Source: Halichoerus grypus (lineage: Eukaryota; Chordata; Mammalia; Carnivora; Phocidae). Taken from it: a stretch of DNA of 64,000 bases. This document shows positions 11,663-23,672 of the stretch, one piece after another. Numbering within the stretch: the stretch's first letter is position 1; every line of letters starts with the position of its first letter. The DNA is taken from positions 101,754,696 through 101,818,695 of the forward strand of contig NC_135720.1 in the NCBI RefSeq assembly GCF_964656455.1. The letters run 5' to 3'. Under the pieces are notes generated by a model. The model was not told the origin of the DNA, ran no database searches, and saw only the letters and a list, made by a program, of their open reading frames with translations. Position numbers and translations under genes: made by a program.

Positions 11663-13000
11663 ATACTCCCTACTGTTTATTGAGTCACTACTCTATGCCA
11701 AACCTATACTTGTATAAGTATGTGCACATGTATGTGGGAGGGAGAGAGACTGTATTTGCCTAATAGTGGTATTTGCCTTATAAGAATGAGGAAGGAAACA
11801 GTCCCAAAAGCTAACTTCACAAGAATTTTTCACCCTAGATCAACAAGGCAATTATGCTCATCATATCCACATTTTAGGTTATTAAATGTTATTATTCCTT
11901 GATTGAACCACATAAACTTCCATGAACTATCCTGGCTTATCAGTTTAAGACCCAACAGGGGAGGTAGTGTGGGGCTGTCCACATGTTCCATCCAACACTC
12001 CCAAAGAGAAGCTCCTAAAAGCTCTCAGAGAAGAGGAGGTAGGGTTGCTGGCATATCAGCCACTGATCTTGATTCTGCACAGCTTCCCGCCCAAATGAAG
12101 CAGCAAGGAAGATGGAGTCCAAACCAGCTGAAGTATTACTGGGCACACTCGTGAGTTCTAGCGCAAGTCCCCAGAACACGTATAAATGCTGAATGTTGTG
12201 GTTAAATGAAACATGGAGCCTGTCAGATTTAAAAAAAAAAAAAAAAAAAACCTTGAAAAAGAGTTGTGTGGGTGTGTGTTTTGAAGGGAATTTATAGAAG
12301 TTCTCATGGAATTGGCTCTCCAGAGATTTACAGGGAGCAAAGTGCAGAAAGACTTCACAGAGACTTTCAAAAAGGAAAAAAAGTGAATGAAGTGAAGTAA
12401 ATGATATTTTAAAACGTAGTTATTTTCGTACCAACTGAAATTTCCATTCAGATATAATTGGAGAATCCCTCAGGTGACACTTCCTCTCAATGAAAAAATG
12501 CTATAACATAATGACAGAATTTTAAAAATCTATCAACCCTCAAAATTTATTTTAACAACAAACAAAATTTTCCCGACCTTTCTCATGTTGACCAGGAACA
12601 TAAATATGACAGCTAGTCAGCTAAAAACGGTGGGGATCATGGACTTCGACATGATGATTTCTGAACAATAGATTTTATTTACAAATTTTATATAAACTAT
12701 TACTGCTGTTCATTACATATCTTTAACACAAAATGAAATGCAAACATTTTTTGCTTGTTCCTGTTTTCTAGTTATATTCTTTATATTGACTACAATTATG
12801 TAACAATGTATACCATGAATAATAAAATATAAAACAAGAATGACCAAGAAAAGTCTCTACATTCATACATATCCATGTGGGTGTGTGCATCACAGAACCT
12901 CTTTAATCAGATCTGTGTAGCTTTTTACTGTTACTTTAGACACAATTCTAACAAGCTTAGTTATCTGGCTTCCCTGACCACAGGATGTTGGAAAGAGATT
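11663..13000. other. Intergenic, nothing recognised
   Basis: No gene. Short open frames overlap without any family signal. A poly(A) tract lies at 12231-12250. Confidence 0.5.
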
Positions 13001-13013
13001 AAAAGTACAGAGG

Positions 13014-13748
13014 TAGCATAATGTCCTCAAAGTTCATCTATATTGTAGCATATGACAGAATTTCCTTCCTTTTTTAAGGCTGAATAATATCCCATTGTAT
13101 GTATATACCGTATTCTCTTTATTCATTATCTGTTGATGGACAGTTAGGTTGTTCCCAACCCTTGGCTGTTGTGAATGTAATAAACAATGGAGTGCCAATA
13201 TCTTTTTGAGATCCTGTTTTCAATTCTTTTGGATAAATGTTCAGAAGTGAGATTGTACTTAGGACAAATACTGCTCAATCACTTATATGAGGATTTAAAG
13301 TAGTCCACTCATAAAAGCGGGAAGTACAATGGTGGTGGCCAGGGACTTCTGAGAGGTAAAAATGGGTTGCTGTTCAATGGGTATAGATTTTAAGTCATGC
13401 AAGATAAAAAAAGTTCTAGAGATCTGCTGTATGGTAATGTTCATATAGTTAATGATATTATTCTGTACACTTAAAAATTTAAGAGGGTAGGGGCGCCTGG
13501 GTGGTGTAGTTGGTTAAGCACCCAACTCTTGATTTCGGCTTAGGTTATGATCTCAGTGTCGTGAGATTGAACCCCACATGGGGTTCCATGCTCAGTGCAG
13601 AGTCTGCTTGGGATTCTCTCTCCCTCTCCCTTGGCCCCTCCCACTTGTGTGCATGCTCCCTCTCTCTCTCTAAAATAAATAAATCTTTAAAAAAACAATT
13701 TAAGAAGGTAATTTCATGTTATGCGTTTTTACCACAATAATTAAAAAA
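13014..13748 (+). mobile_element. Twin-primed (5'-inverted) L1 with nested SINE
   Basis: The left part (13014 to about 13254) reads as reverse-strand L1; the right part reads forward to a normal L1 3' end and poly(A). The whole is bounded by aaaagtacagagg at 13001-13013 and 13749-13761. This is the classic twin-priming structure. Confidence 0.85.
13490..13696 (+). mobile_element. Can-SINE, older subfamily
   Basis: SINE with 'ttgatttcggcttaggttatgatctcagtgtcgtgag' body, inserted into the L1 3' end. Duplication aatttaagagggta / aatttaagaaggta at 13476-13489 and 13697-13710. Confidence 0.93.
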
Positions 13749-13774
13749 AAAAGTACAGAGGAAAACTAGAGATC

Positions 13775-13990
13775 CCAAAAACAGAAGTGATTACTTTGGA
13801 AGACAAGTTGGTGGTTTCTTACAAAACTGAACATACTCTTACTATATGATCCAGCAGTCACACTCCTTGGTATTTACTCAAGTGAGTTAAAACTTATGCC
13901 CCCATAAAAACCTGTACACATCTGTGTACAGATGTTTATAGCAGTTTTATTCTGCTCAATTTTGGTATGAACCTAAAACTGGAAAAAATT
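13775..13990 (+). mobile_element. L1 ORF2 fragment
   Basis: Contains the forward L1 blocks 'tatatgatccagcagtcacactcctt' and 'acacatctgtgtacagatgtttatagcag', diverged. Confidence 0.7.
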
Positions 13991-14331
13991 GAGTTTGTTA
14001 ATCAAAAGAAGACATGATTACAGGTCACCAGCAAGGGAGATATATATATAAATAGAGATATACTTATAAATATATATATGTTATGTATATAATTCTATAT
14101 ACATATATATATAACAAAATAAAGAATTTCTTAGAAGATCAAAATGCAGAGACACTTAGGGTCGAGATAAATAGCTCTGCGTATGGTGATAGCACCTGGA
14201 ATCATCAATGTTTTATAGCACAATGCAATAATGGAATATTAGTATCCATAATTATGATCTTAGTAACTACACAAATATTTATTAAGCGTTTTCCAGGTGA
14301 CAAATATTGAAGGGAGAGATGTGGCTTATGA

Positions 14332-14339
14332 TGACGTCA
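14332..14339. promoter_or_regulatory. Full CRE palindrome
   Basis: Exact TGACGTCA, the CREB/ATF binding palindrome with its central CpG, in non-repeat sequence. A match on sequence alone; function is unproven. Confidence 0.4.
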
Positions 14340-14575
14340 GTCATAGATGCTTACCTCTATGGGCTTTTAGTCTGGTAAGAGCAGAAAAATTAGGATGTGC
14401 AGTGCAATATCTAACCACATAATGTAGGAAAGTTCCAGTGCCATAATTCAATGGCGTAAGTTAGATGCTTAGATGTAAGTTAGAAGCCTTACATAGTCTG
14501 AGACAGTTTAACAGGCAAGATGAGCTCAAGTGTAGGAATTTGAAGGGTAACTAAGATTTAAATAGGAAAATATTG

Positions 14576-14730
14576 TAGTGGTTATGAGCATAGCTTCTGG
14601 AGTCCTAAATCCTGGGTTCACACACCAGCTCCACTCACTACTTCCTAGTTGTTTGCTTGTGGGCAAGTTACTTACGATTAAATGAGTTAATAGAGGCAGT
14701 GTTTGGAACAATGCATGGAAAGGTTTGTTG
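14576..14730 (+). mobile_element. MIR SINE
   Basis: Forward MIR: 'atgagcatagcttctggagtc', 'tgggttcacacaccagctcc', 'gggcaagttactta', then a gap and 'aaatgagttaatagaggcagtg'. Confidence 0.75.
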
Positions 14731-14954
14731 TCAACATTTATACAGGAGAGGAATGAGGGTTAATGATTCCAAAGGATGTCTACAAAATGAACAATATGAT
14801 CCATGTGGTCAGGCAATAATAAACCACCACTGTATATGTGCATCTGCCCACAGAGGTCTGTACACTGAAAAGAAGTCTCACACAATAGAGAAAAGCTTGC
14901 AAACCGAATGGTCACAAAACAAAAAGCAGTTGAGTGAATGCTCTTACAGACAAA

Positions 14955-15110
14955 CACATGGGTTCAAATACCAGGACTGCCTGAGTGATCTTAAGAAGAT
15001 ACTGGAACTCTCTAGACTTCGTTGCCCCAGAAGCAAAATGGAGATAACAATATCATGCCTACGGTACAGAGTTGTGAAGAATAAATGATATTTGGCCCGT
15101 AATGCACACT
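14955..15110 (+). mobile_element. MIR SINE
   Basis: Forward MIR: 'gggttcaaataccaggactgcc', 'agcaaaatggagataacaatatcatgcc', 'gttgtgaagaataaatga'. Confidence 0.7.
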
Positions 15111-16130
15111 GCTCAACAAAATTATGAATACATTTCTGGCTAACTAAAGGAAGAAAATGTCTTTGATTACAACCACTTTATTAAAATGATTTCTGAAATA
15201 TATTTATCTACTTTCAAGCCTTAATAGACCCCAGAAACCTCCTAGTTTGTTGCCTAGCTAGAATGTGACTTTTGTCAAAGAGATGATCTCTACCTTCTCA
15301 TACGCTACCACTGCTTTCTGGAATACTCGTCCTCTGTCCTCCACAATCAGTTCAATGTCACCTGTATGTATCATTCCAGTCTTGTCATCACACTCCAATA
15401 GAGAGTCACTAATTCCTCACTCATTTCAGTTCTTCTAGCTCCTGTGCACACGTCGCTTTGTACCTCAGTTAATCCTCTGTGCCCTTGCTGACCTCGTTTT
15501 ATTGTGCAATTCTTAAACAGAGACTGTGTTCTGCTCATCATCTTTGTATGCTTCACATCTTCACCTTGCCTGCCTCCTAGGAAGCATTCCAAAAAAGCAT
15601 ATTGAGTAAACAGTAATTATAATTTAACATTTCAATGCAATACACCAGGGTCCTCATTTCCATTCAACCCGATCTCTGAACCTTTCTCATTGGCATCTAC
15701 ATATTGCATGTATATTATAAACTCATGGTCAGAATTTAAGGACCTGAGTGGTTAGGTTTTATTAAAGAATTTGACTCTAATTGCCTTTTGCTGATTCATC
15801 TACTGCACAAAATGGAAATTAGCATTTGTTGTCCAACAACTTCCTTAATTTAATACCCTGGACCCCGAGAGAACTGTTAGCATGATGTCATGGGGAAGCA
15901 TTCCTGGAAAGTAATGTTACTCATTCTCAACACCAATTTACATTTAAAAGTTGAAATCTCAAGCTCATCATTACATATATCCTTCTCAAGGTGATTGCCT
16001 TGGGAAGTATTGACTTTGTCCTGTTCTCATTTATTCTCAAGTAATTCTTTTTTCCTTAATAAATGTATCAGAGTTTAGAGGGACCTTTACTTACTTTTAC
16101 TGTGACACTGTGTTTATTAAAAACCTAAGA
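15111..16130. other. Intergenic, nothing recognised
   Basis: No gene or clear repeat in about 1 kb of AT-rich sequence. Confidence 0.5.
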
Positions 16131-16149
16131 TCACATTAGCTATTTGGTT

Positions 16150-16975
16150 TCTTTTGGTTCTGAGACAAATTCCAACATGTGTATAGCAAGAAGACATCCC
16201 CCCATACCACCAAGTGATTCTCTAGACACCAGCAAGGTGTCCTACAATTCAACTCAATTCTGCCACCATCTATCCAGAAATAGCATCAAATTTCACCAGT
16301 TAAGGGTCACTCCTACAAGCCTGCTCCTCCTCCACCACCCCCCTCAACTTCAGATGCCAGTTGAAAGCCAGGTTGTTATCTGTGTGTCTGACCAAGCTGC
16401 TACAAACTAGAATTTCCTACAAATGGTAGTCCCTCCTTAGGTTGGATTAACTTGCTAGAGTGGCTCATAAAACTATGAGAAATATTTTACTTACTAGATC
16501 ACCATTTTATTATAAAAGGATGTAACAGCCAGATGGAAGAGATGCAACTGTGCAAGTGCAGGGAAAAGACACAGAGTTTCCATGCTCTCTCAGAGCTTGC
16601 TACTCTCCCCAAGTCTATATGTGTTCACCAAGCTTCCTGGTTGGAAGCTCCCCAAATCCTGTCCTTCTGGGGTTTGTGGAGGCTTCATGACACAGTCACG
16701 GTTGATTAACCATTAGTCATTCGTGGGCCCCTCTCCTCTCTTGAGAGGTTGGGGAGGTGGGTAGGACTGAAAGTTCAGCCCTCTAATCACAAGGTTGGCT
16801 CCATGACAACCAGCCTTGAACCCCTAGTAGGGTCCTAATTAACATAACAAAAGACATTTTTACTTGCTCTCATCACTTAGGAAATTCCAAGGTTTTTAGG
16901 AACTCTGTGCCAGAGACGGGGATGAAGACCAAGTATATATTCCTTATTTTTAATCACAGGTCACAACTATCACTT
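16150..16975 (-). mobile_element. Possible ancient ERVL-like LTR
   Basis: About 0.8 kb with LTR-like character when read on the minus strand (starts near 'tgtgacctgtgattaaaaataagg'). It includes 'ggaaattccaaggtttttaggaactctgtgcc', a motif I associate with old ERVL LTRs. Family and edges are uncertain. Confidence 0.4.
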
Positions 16976-17209
16976 CAATGAGAGTTCAATTAAATAACGC
17001 TCCTGGGTCCTTTTCATGTGAGTTCATCTGGTATCTTACTGGTACTTGTTATTCTTTTGAAACTAAAATATGAATTAATTTATCAAAAGACTCATACATT
17101 CTTACTAAATTTTCTTTCTTTCTAGTTATTATTCTAAACTCTAAAGATCTTTTTTATCACTGTGTTGCAAGCTCACTATCCTCCCAATAAAAGGGGTAAT
17201 CCATAAATC

Positions 17210-17525
17210 TAACAGGAGATAAATGATTAAACTATGGTATGCCTACATCATGGAATACTGGAGGCCATTAATTGGTATTTATGAAAACCAGATAATAGCA
17301 TGAAGAAATGCTTAGGATGTAATATTATACATATAAATTAAACATTCAAAGCTTAGTAAATGCTCATATGTCACAAATATGTAAATTAAAATTTGTAGAA
17401 GAAAATGTAAAAGGTTGATTCTAGGTGGTAAAATTATGGGTGATTTTTTTTTTCTATTCTTGTTCTATTCTCCCAAATGTTCTAAACTCCCCTATTGATT
17501 TTTAAATCAAAGAAAATATTTAAAG
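17210..17525 (+). mobile_element. L1ME 3'-end fragment
   Basis: Forward L1ME landmarks: 'aaactatggtatgcctacatcatggaatactgg' and the 'tggtaaaattatgggtgatttt' block near the 3' end. Confidence 0.65.
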
Positions 17526-17789
17526 AAAAAAATGAGGATGGAGATTTTAGATTATTACTCTGAGAAATCAGAAGAAAGTAATTTTTTCCCAAATGATTCT
17601 GCTAATTCCCCGGTTCCTGCTGCCATTGCCGTCGTCTGCTCCACAGCCTCAAATGTGCTTTCCAGCTGGTCCTCCCCTCCTATTGAAAACCTGTGGGGCA
17701 GTCACCAGGTATCTCACTGCTTGCTAATTACTGACCTGCTTTTGTGCCTCTAAGCTTTAGTGCATGTACTTTGGTCTAAACTTTTTCCA

Positions 17790-17875
17790 CCATTACTCTT
17801 ATAATCCTACATGAGGTTCAAGGTCCATTTCAAGAGCCACCTCCTTCATGATGGTCCCACTTTGCTGAGGATTAA
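17790..17875 (+). mobile_element. L2 3'-end fragment
   Basis: 'gaggttcaaggtccatttcaagagccacctccttcatga' matches the L2 3' block in diverged form. Confidence 0.5.
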
Positions 17876-18900
17876 TGGGTTTATTCCAGGTGGAAGAAAA
17901 TAGGTTGAAGTTACTTGGAACGAAATGAATAATAGCAAATCTCATATGATGTTCTTAGGCTATGTTGTTCACAGGATGAAAATCCAGAGCCCAGACTATG
18001 AAGCAAGAGGACGCTGGCCTGAGCCACTCTTTTCACCCCACCTCCCTCCAATTCTTAGGCTTCAAGTCACGAGCACATGTCATCCTGACCTGCCACTGCT
18101 GCTTCTTCCTTCCACCAGTGGTGCTCTTCACCTTCAGTTCTCTGTTAACTCCTCCAGTGTCTGTTCTATCGCTGCTCTGCTTTATTGACCATTTCTAACT
18201 CCTCTCCAGCACTGATGACGGCCTCATTTATTAGGCCCTGACAGTCTCAACGCAGCAAAATTTTCCTCAGGTGATGCAGCTCTTTCAGCCAGTTTTAAAT
18301 CATCAGACTCCAAGTGGTTTGTGTCCTCAAAAGGTAACCCTTTGCTTTGAACTTGACATCTGTTCCTTGAGGGACAGGTTCTCAGGTCCCATAGAACCTG
18401 AGTCTGGAAAGTTTCAAAATGACATTTCCTAGCTAACTTCTGCTAAGAACCATGGCCAATCTCCCAAAGAAAAAACACATCCCTTCATTCTTGCAGCCAA
18501 GATTCAGACCCAACTCTTCCATAAGTACCCTTCTTAATTCTTCTACTTTCTAGGAACCTGACCTTGAGCCCAAAGTCCCCTTTCTATGTTTCCCTCTTCT
18601 TCTCCCAACCCCTCTGGGGTCCCCAAGGAAAAATAAAATGCCCGAGATCTTGCTGTGACTTTCTAGAGTTCCTGAAGTAGCAATGTAAATTTAGCCCTGC
18701 AGATGTTCAAGGAAATCAGGAATATAGATATCAATTGGACTTCTAGAAGTTTGAGGTTATTGTACATTGACAATGTAATAAATTAAAAAGGTAAATATTT
18801 GGAGTGGAAAAACAAAATCCTAACACTTCCTAAAGTTCCCTAACATGTAGGAATCAATTGTTTATTCATTATTGAAATTGAGGACCAATTCATATTTTTA
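17876..18900. other. Intergenic, nothing recognised
   Basis: Pyrimidine-rich in places. Two overlapping open frames around 17925-18198 show no known domain. Confidence 0.45.
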
Positions 18901-19345
18901 AAAGCTTGCAGAAATGATGACATTGGATTCTAGGTACTTAGGGGTTCATTATACTACGTCTCTACTCTTTTCTGTATCTAAAATTTTCTAGAATAAGAAG
19001 TTTATATATTTGTATATATACACATATACATATATACACATAACTATTTCCTTATTTAAGTAAATTGCACATTGAAGAATCTATCATGATGAAATGTGAC
19101 AAACAGAAAACTTTATGCATGCATATGTTCATCATAACATTACTTTAAATAATAAAAAGTTAGGAAAAATCTAATTGGACATATTCATACTCTGCAATTA
19201 GTAAAATATGTAGTAGAATAATATTCGATGAAACAAAAAATATTTGATACATTTAAATGAATCAGATTATAAAAAGCATATATGGGATTCCATTTAGTCA
19301 AAAACTAAGATATGTATATAGTAGAGATATTGGCTGCATATATGT
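18900..19345 (+). mobile_element. Probable L1ME remnants
   Basis: AT-rich, with 'ctaaaattttctagaataagaag' resembling an L1ME 3' end and a (TATACA)n-like stretch near 19000-19045. Weak assignment. Confidence 0.35.
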
Positions 19346-19349
19346 ATAT

Positions 19350-19725
19350 ATGGCCAGCTCAGACTGCCATAACAAAATATTAGAGACTGGGTGGGTAGCT
19401 TAAACAATAGAAATTCATTTCCCACAGTTCTGTGAGGCTGGAAGTCTGAGATCAGAGTGTGTCAGCATGGTCAGGTTCTGGTGAGAATTGCCTTCCTGGC
19501 TTGCAGACATCTGCCCTCTCACTGTGTCATCACATGACAGGGAGAGAGACTGCAAGCTCTCTGGTGTCTCCCTTATAAGAGCACTAATCCCCCCAGAGCA
19601 GGGCTCTGCTCTCATCACTTAATTACCTCCCAAAGGCCTCTGTCCAAATACCATCACATTGGGGGTTAAGGCATCAACATATATATTTTGCGTGGACACG
19701 AACTTTTAGTCCATAGCATTTATGA
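19350..19725 (-). mobile_element. MLT1-type LTR
   Basis: Reverse MaLR LTR: 'gactgccataacaaaatattagagactgg', 'acagttctgtgaggctggaagtc', 'cttataagagcactaat' and 'aggcctctgtccaaatacc' occur in the expected order. Confidence 0.8.
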
Positions 19726-20440
19726 ATGTTAAAAGTAATTATCTGGAAGATGAATGACTTATTTTCATATTTTCTGAGTCTTCTATAGTTGCTACAATAA
19801 ATATGTATCCTTTTGTAATCAAGAGGGAAAAAAAAAATCTATAGACAGTGCTAGTTTCTATGACTTAGAAAGACTTTCGCTTCCAGCTATAAAAGTTTAC
19901 CTTGGAGAAAACCAATTTTCCCACTGAGAATAACAAGGGAAGTTTGTAAAATACAAAAAAAAAAAAAAAATCTGAATGCAAGTATCAAAATGCCACCCAG
20001 GCAGCCAGGATTTTATAGACAGACATCAAAGAGGTGAGTCTAACCTTCTTCAAAGCTTTTCCCTTCAAGGCATTTGTTGGTTCATAAGTAATACAGGCAA
20101 AGAGATAAAAGCCGAATAAAACTTGGATAATAGAAGAAAATTTGAGTAGAATTTCCAGTGGTTGGAAAGACATATTTGTAGTTTAGAGCTACCAATGCAA
20201 TCAGGACCAAAATCCTATAGAGAGGAGCAGCTCTCGGAAAAGTGAACTTGGCGCCTATGGTCAACAGAGTACTTGCTAAGAGGCTGAAAATCTCCGCACA
20301 ACTATTGGCAATCTCATTGTGCTGAGAAGATAAAAACTGGAGTTTAGATGTGTGCTTATTTGGAGGGATAAACAATCCGAGCCTTCAGAAGTACTGCATC
20401 CTAGAAATTAAGGTTGGGTGGAAATTGATCAGGTCTTTTA
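19726..20440. other. Intergenic, no gene supported
   Basis: Two hydrophobic minus-strand open frames (20375-20082 and 20173-19985) overlap here in different frames. I could not match either to a family. T-rich DNA alone gives hydrophobic peptides, so they are not called as genes. Confidence 0.5.
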
Positions 20441-21620
20441 AATGACTGGATTAAAACTTAGAATCATTTTAAGCCCTGAGTGAAGTAAGATGACGTCCTC
20501 TTCTCTGGAAGAAAATAATCATCCAAAACTTCTACAATATTTCATATACAATAAAACATCACCAAGCACATATATCCAGAGAAAATAAAAGACATAGGAC
20601 AGATGATACTGTAATTAATGAACAGAATCACTTCCTTCAAAAACTGTGATTACAAGTTCAAAATTTAATAAAAAGATAATGAACCAGAGAACTAGAATCA
20701 ACAAGAAGAGATATAAAATGGAAGTTCTAGAACTGAAAAATATAATAACTGAAATTAGAAATACAATAAATAAATTAAAAAGCAAATTAGATATTAACAT
20801 AGCTTCAAATATTTAAGGCTGACAGAATTAAAAGGAAAAATAAAGTTTCCCAATCATAGTGAACGAGCTTAACATACTCTATCTGATAGAACAAATGTAA
20901 AAATACATATAACAACTTAGAACTGTGCTGTCCAATTTACTAGCCATGAACCACCTGTGGCTACAACGGAAGAATTGAATTTTTAATTTTATTTATCATT
21001 TTAAATCATTCAATTCAACTTTTATAACTGAAGGACTATAAAATATTTTTTTGCTAAACACAATTGTGTTTTGGTAAGTGCATTTCACTCTTAGCTGTTG
21101 TAAGATATTATTGCCATATGTAATACATGTGTCAGGTGCTTATACCAGTTCCAATATAATAAATATATGAAGATATCAATCTAGTTGGTGTCAACAAACT
21201 GATTAAGTTGGAATGACTTTGTTTCTATATACCAGTGTAACATTTTAATATGCCTATGTGAATATTTTGTGGAGACAGCAAGAATTAAAGACTATGTAGA
21301 TTGCATTAGTAATTAATTAATTACAATGTAATTAAATTATATTTTAATTTAAAAAATTAGTAGGAACAATTTTTTAATTTAAAATTAAGGCACCTTACAA
21401 ATGCAGACATGAGTATAGATGCGGAAACCAGTGTTATAACTGATACAGTGACTATAAAAAAACTGGGAAAACAGATGCTACAAATTTCACAATAAATGGC
21501 AATGTTAACTTTTTATGACAGAACAAAGCAAAAAAGCTGTTTGTTGGGTTAAAAAACTGTTTAAAGATAAAGTGAAAATATTAAGAGATATTTTCAGCAT
21601 TATATAAGAAGTTCACTTTC

Positions 21621-21690
21621 TTTTTTTTATTTTATTATGTTATGTTAATCACCATATATTACATCATTAGTTTTTGATGTAGTGTTCCAT
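21621..21690 (-). mobile_element. 70-bp L1 stub with target duplication
   Basis: Only the very end of a carnivore L1 (reverse; poly(T) then 'ttaatcaccatatattacatc') between perfect 10-bp duplications gttcactttc at 21611-21620 and 21691-21700. Confidence 0.9.
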
Positions 21691-22400
21691 GTTCACTTTC
21701 AACAGTCAAAAAAGAATTGGCAAAACTAGCCATTTGAAATCAGAATTGAATGTCCAATAAAAAGTGTTAAACAATTTTTGAGAGGAGCTAGACTTGTAAC
21801 TTTGTCCAGCTATAAAGCAGCTTGATTTGTGCACAAAATAGAAAACCATTTTTAGATATAGATATGAGAAAATTATCATTTTAAATATAGAAAGTCAGCC
21901 AGAAAGTTATAAGAAAAGCCCCAAATTAGAAATTTTACACAAAGTAAAAGATCTTTAATTAAGCCACCAAACCATTGCCCATAACATACAAGACCATAAA
22001 ATGCAAATACTTTTCTTTAGCTTTAAAGGAGTTATATAATATAACAGACTCTGCCCAGTTAATTTGGGGGGCATGTATCAAGGGCTTCCCAACTTACAAA
22101 AAAGTTGGAAATTTGCAGCCTAAAACTGTGTCCTGATGGCATAGATATTCTTAAGTCTTTTACAGCTGTCAAAGAAAATTTAAACTAAATTTTTAAAAAT
22201 TAGTTTCTGACACAGCAGATACTATTCCAGTAATTTTAGATCAAAAATCCATATTTATTGGAATTTTAAACAAGAAATTCATGCTTTCCTCATTAATTCA
22301 TTTTAATATGTGATACATATTGAAAATACTGTGCTCACCTTTCTGAAACAGTCTCTATGAAAAATCTCATGCATAGAAGTTATTAAAATTGTTCAGTATA

Positions 22401-22590
22401 GGGGCTCCTGGGTGGCTCAGTCGGTTAAGCATCTGCCTTCGACTCAGGTCATGATCTCAGGGTCCTGGGATCGAGCCCCACATGGGGCTCCCTGCTCAGT
22501 GGAGAGCCTGCTTCTCCCTCTCTCTCTGCTGCTCTCCCTGCTTGTGCTCTCTCTCTCTCTGTGTCAAATAAAGAAATAAAATCTTTTTAA
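22401..22590 (+). mobile_element. Can-SINE inside the hAT element
   Basis: Full-length SINE with perfect 16-bp duplication aaaattgttcagtata at 22385-22400 and 22591-22606. Confidence 0.96.
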
Positions 22591-23672
22591 AAAATTGTTC
22601 AGTATATATATATGCAAGTGGTAGGATTCATCACCAATTTGTGGACCTACTGAAAGAAATAGAAGACAGTGAATTTAATTATCTTATGTTCTTTGCCAAT
22701 GTTCATTGTGGAAGATTTTACAAATATTTATTGTACTGTTAACTCCAATTCAAGATTTCCTTGAAACAAAGGATGCCTTTCAAATATCTAATAATCAAAA
22801 AGACAAAAATTTAGGAGTGTGATTTGTATTTCCTCACTGATATCACACTGCATATGAATGAGCTAAATTTTCAGGTTTTAAGGAAAGAAAATGCTTATTA
22901 AATCTAGCTAAATAGGTACAATAATCTATATTAACAGCACAACTTTACATAATACAAGTCAGTAATACTTAGTTTTACACATTTTTCTAACATGAATCAA
23001 CATATAGAAGTTTTCATTGTAATCAACACTATTATATAAATTGGCTGCAAACACTATAAGAAAATTTGAATGATGCTTTCTTGATATTGATAAATTTAAA
23101 ATTGCTTTTCAACTTTAGCAATATGCATTTAAATTGATATTAATATTATTGAGTTGGCACAAAAGTTAGTCAATTTACTAAACTTGAACAGGTATAGTTT
23201 TGAAAATTATATGCTTTTGCCTCAAAAGTTAAATCAAATATTCTAAAACAGATAAACCAGTTTTCTTGACATTAATGTAAATATTAAAGGAGAATTATTT
23301 TTGGCACTTAATTGAGGTATTGAAAACTTTTAAGTTTGGGTGGAACAACCCGGATATGTGAGTCTCTATCAATTTTTTAAGCAGTAAATTTTGTGAAATC
23401 TAAATAAAGGTCAAAATTTGGCACTTGCATTGAAATGTGCTGTAAATATCAAATATATATCAGATACTGAAGGAAAATTTAAAGATAAAAAAATAGCTTC
23501 ATTAATTTTATACTACTTACACATTGAAATGATGATGTTTTGGGTATATTGCATTAAGTAAAATATATAATTGAAATTAATTTCACCCATTCTTTTACTT
23601 TGTAATGTGCCTACTAGAAAGTTTAAAATAAGAATTATATATGTGGGCAACATTAATGTGCTGACATAGAAT

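Larger units (their letters stand above)
20923..23672 (+). mobile_element. Decayed autonomous hAT-Charlie DNA transposon
   Basis: The 5' end 'ctgtgctgtccaatttactagcca' and the 3' end (about 23405-23672, starting 'cttgcattgaaatgtgctgtaaat') match opposite termini of one mammalian hAT family of the CAGTGCTGTCCAAT type. The interior, read on the plus strand, gives stop-riddled peptide resembling Charlie transposase C-terminal regions. Two later insertions lie inside it (21621-21690 L1, 22401-22590 SINE). Confidence 0.6.

Noticed and set aside
14657..15088. 143-codon plus-strand open frame
   Set aside because: It spans parts of two MIR copies and shows no domain.
19985..20375. Two overlapping hydrophobic minus-strand frames (97 and 62 codons) that look like a frameshifted membrane protein pseudogene
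   Set aside because: No family could be named, and T-rich DNA gives hydrophobic peptides by chance. A translated database search with a consistent hit across the frame change would be needed.
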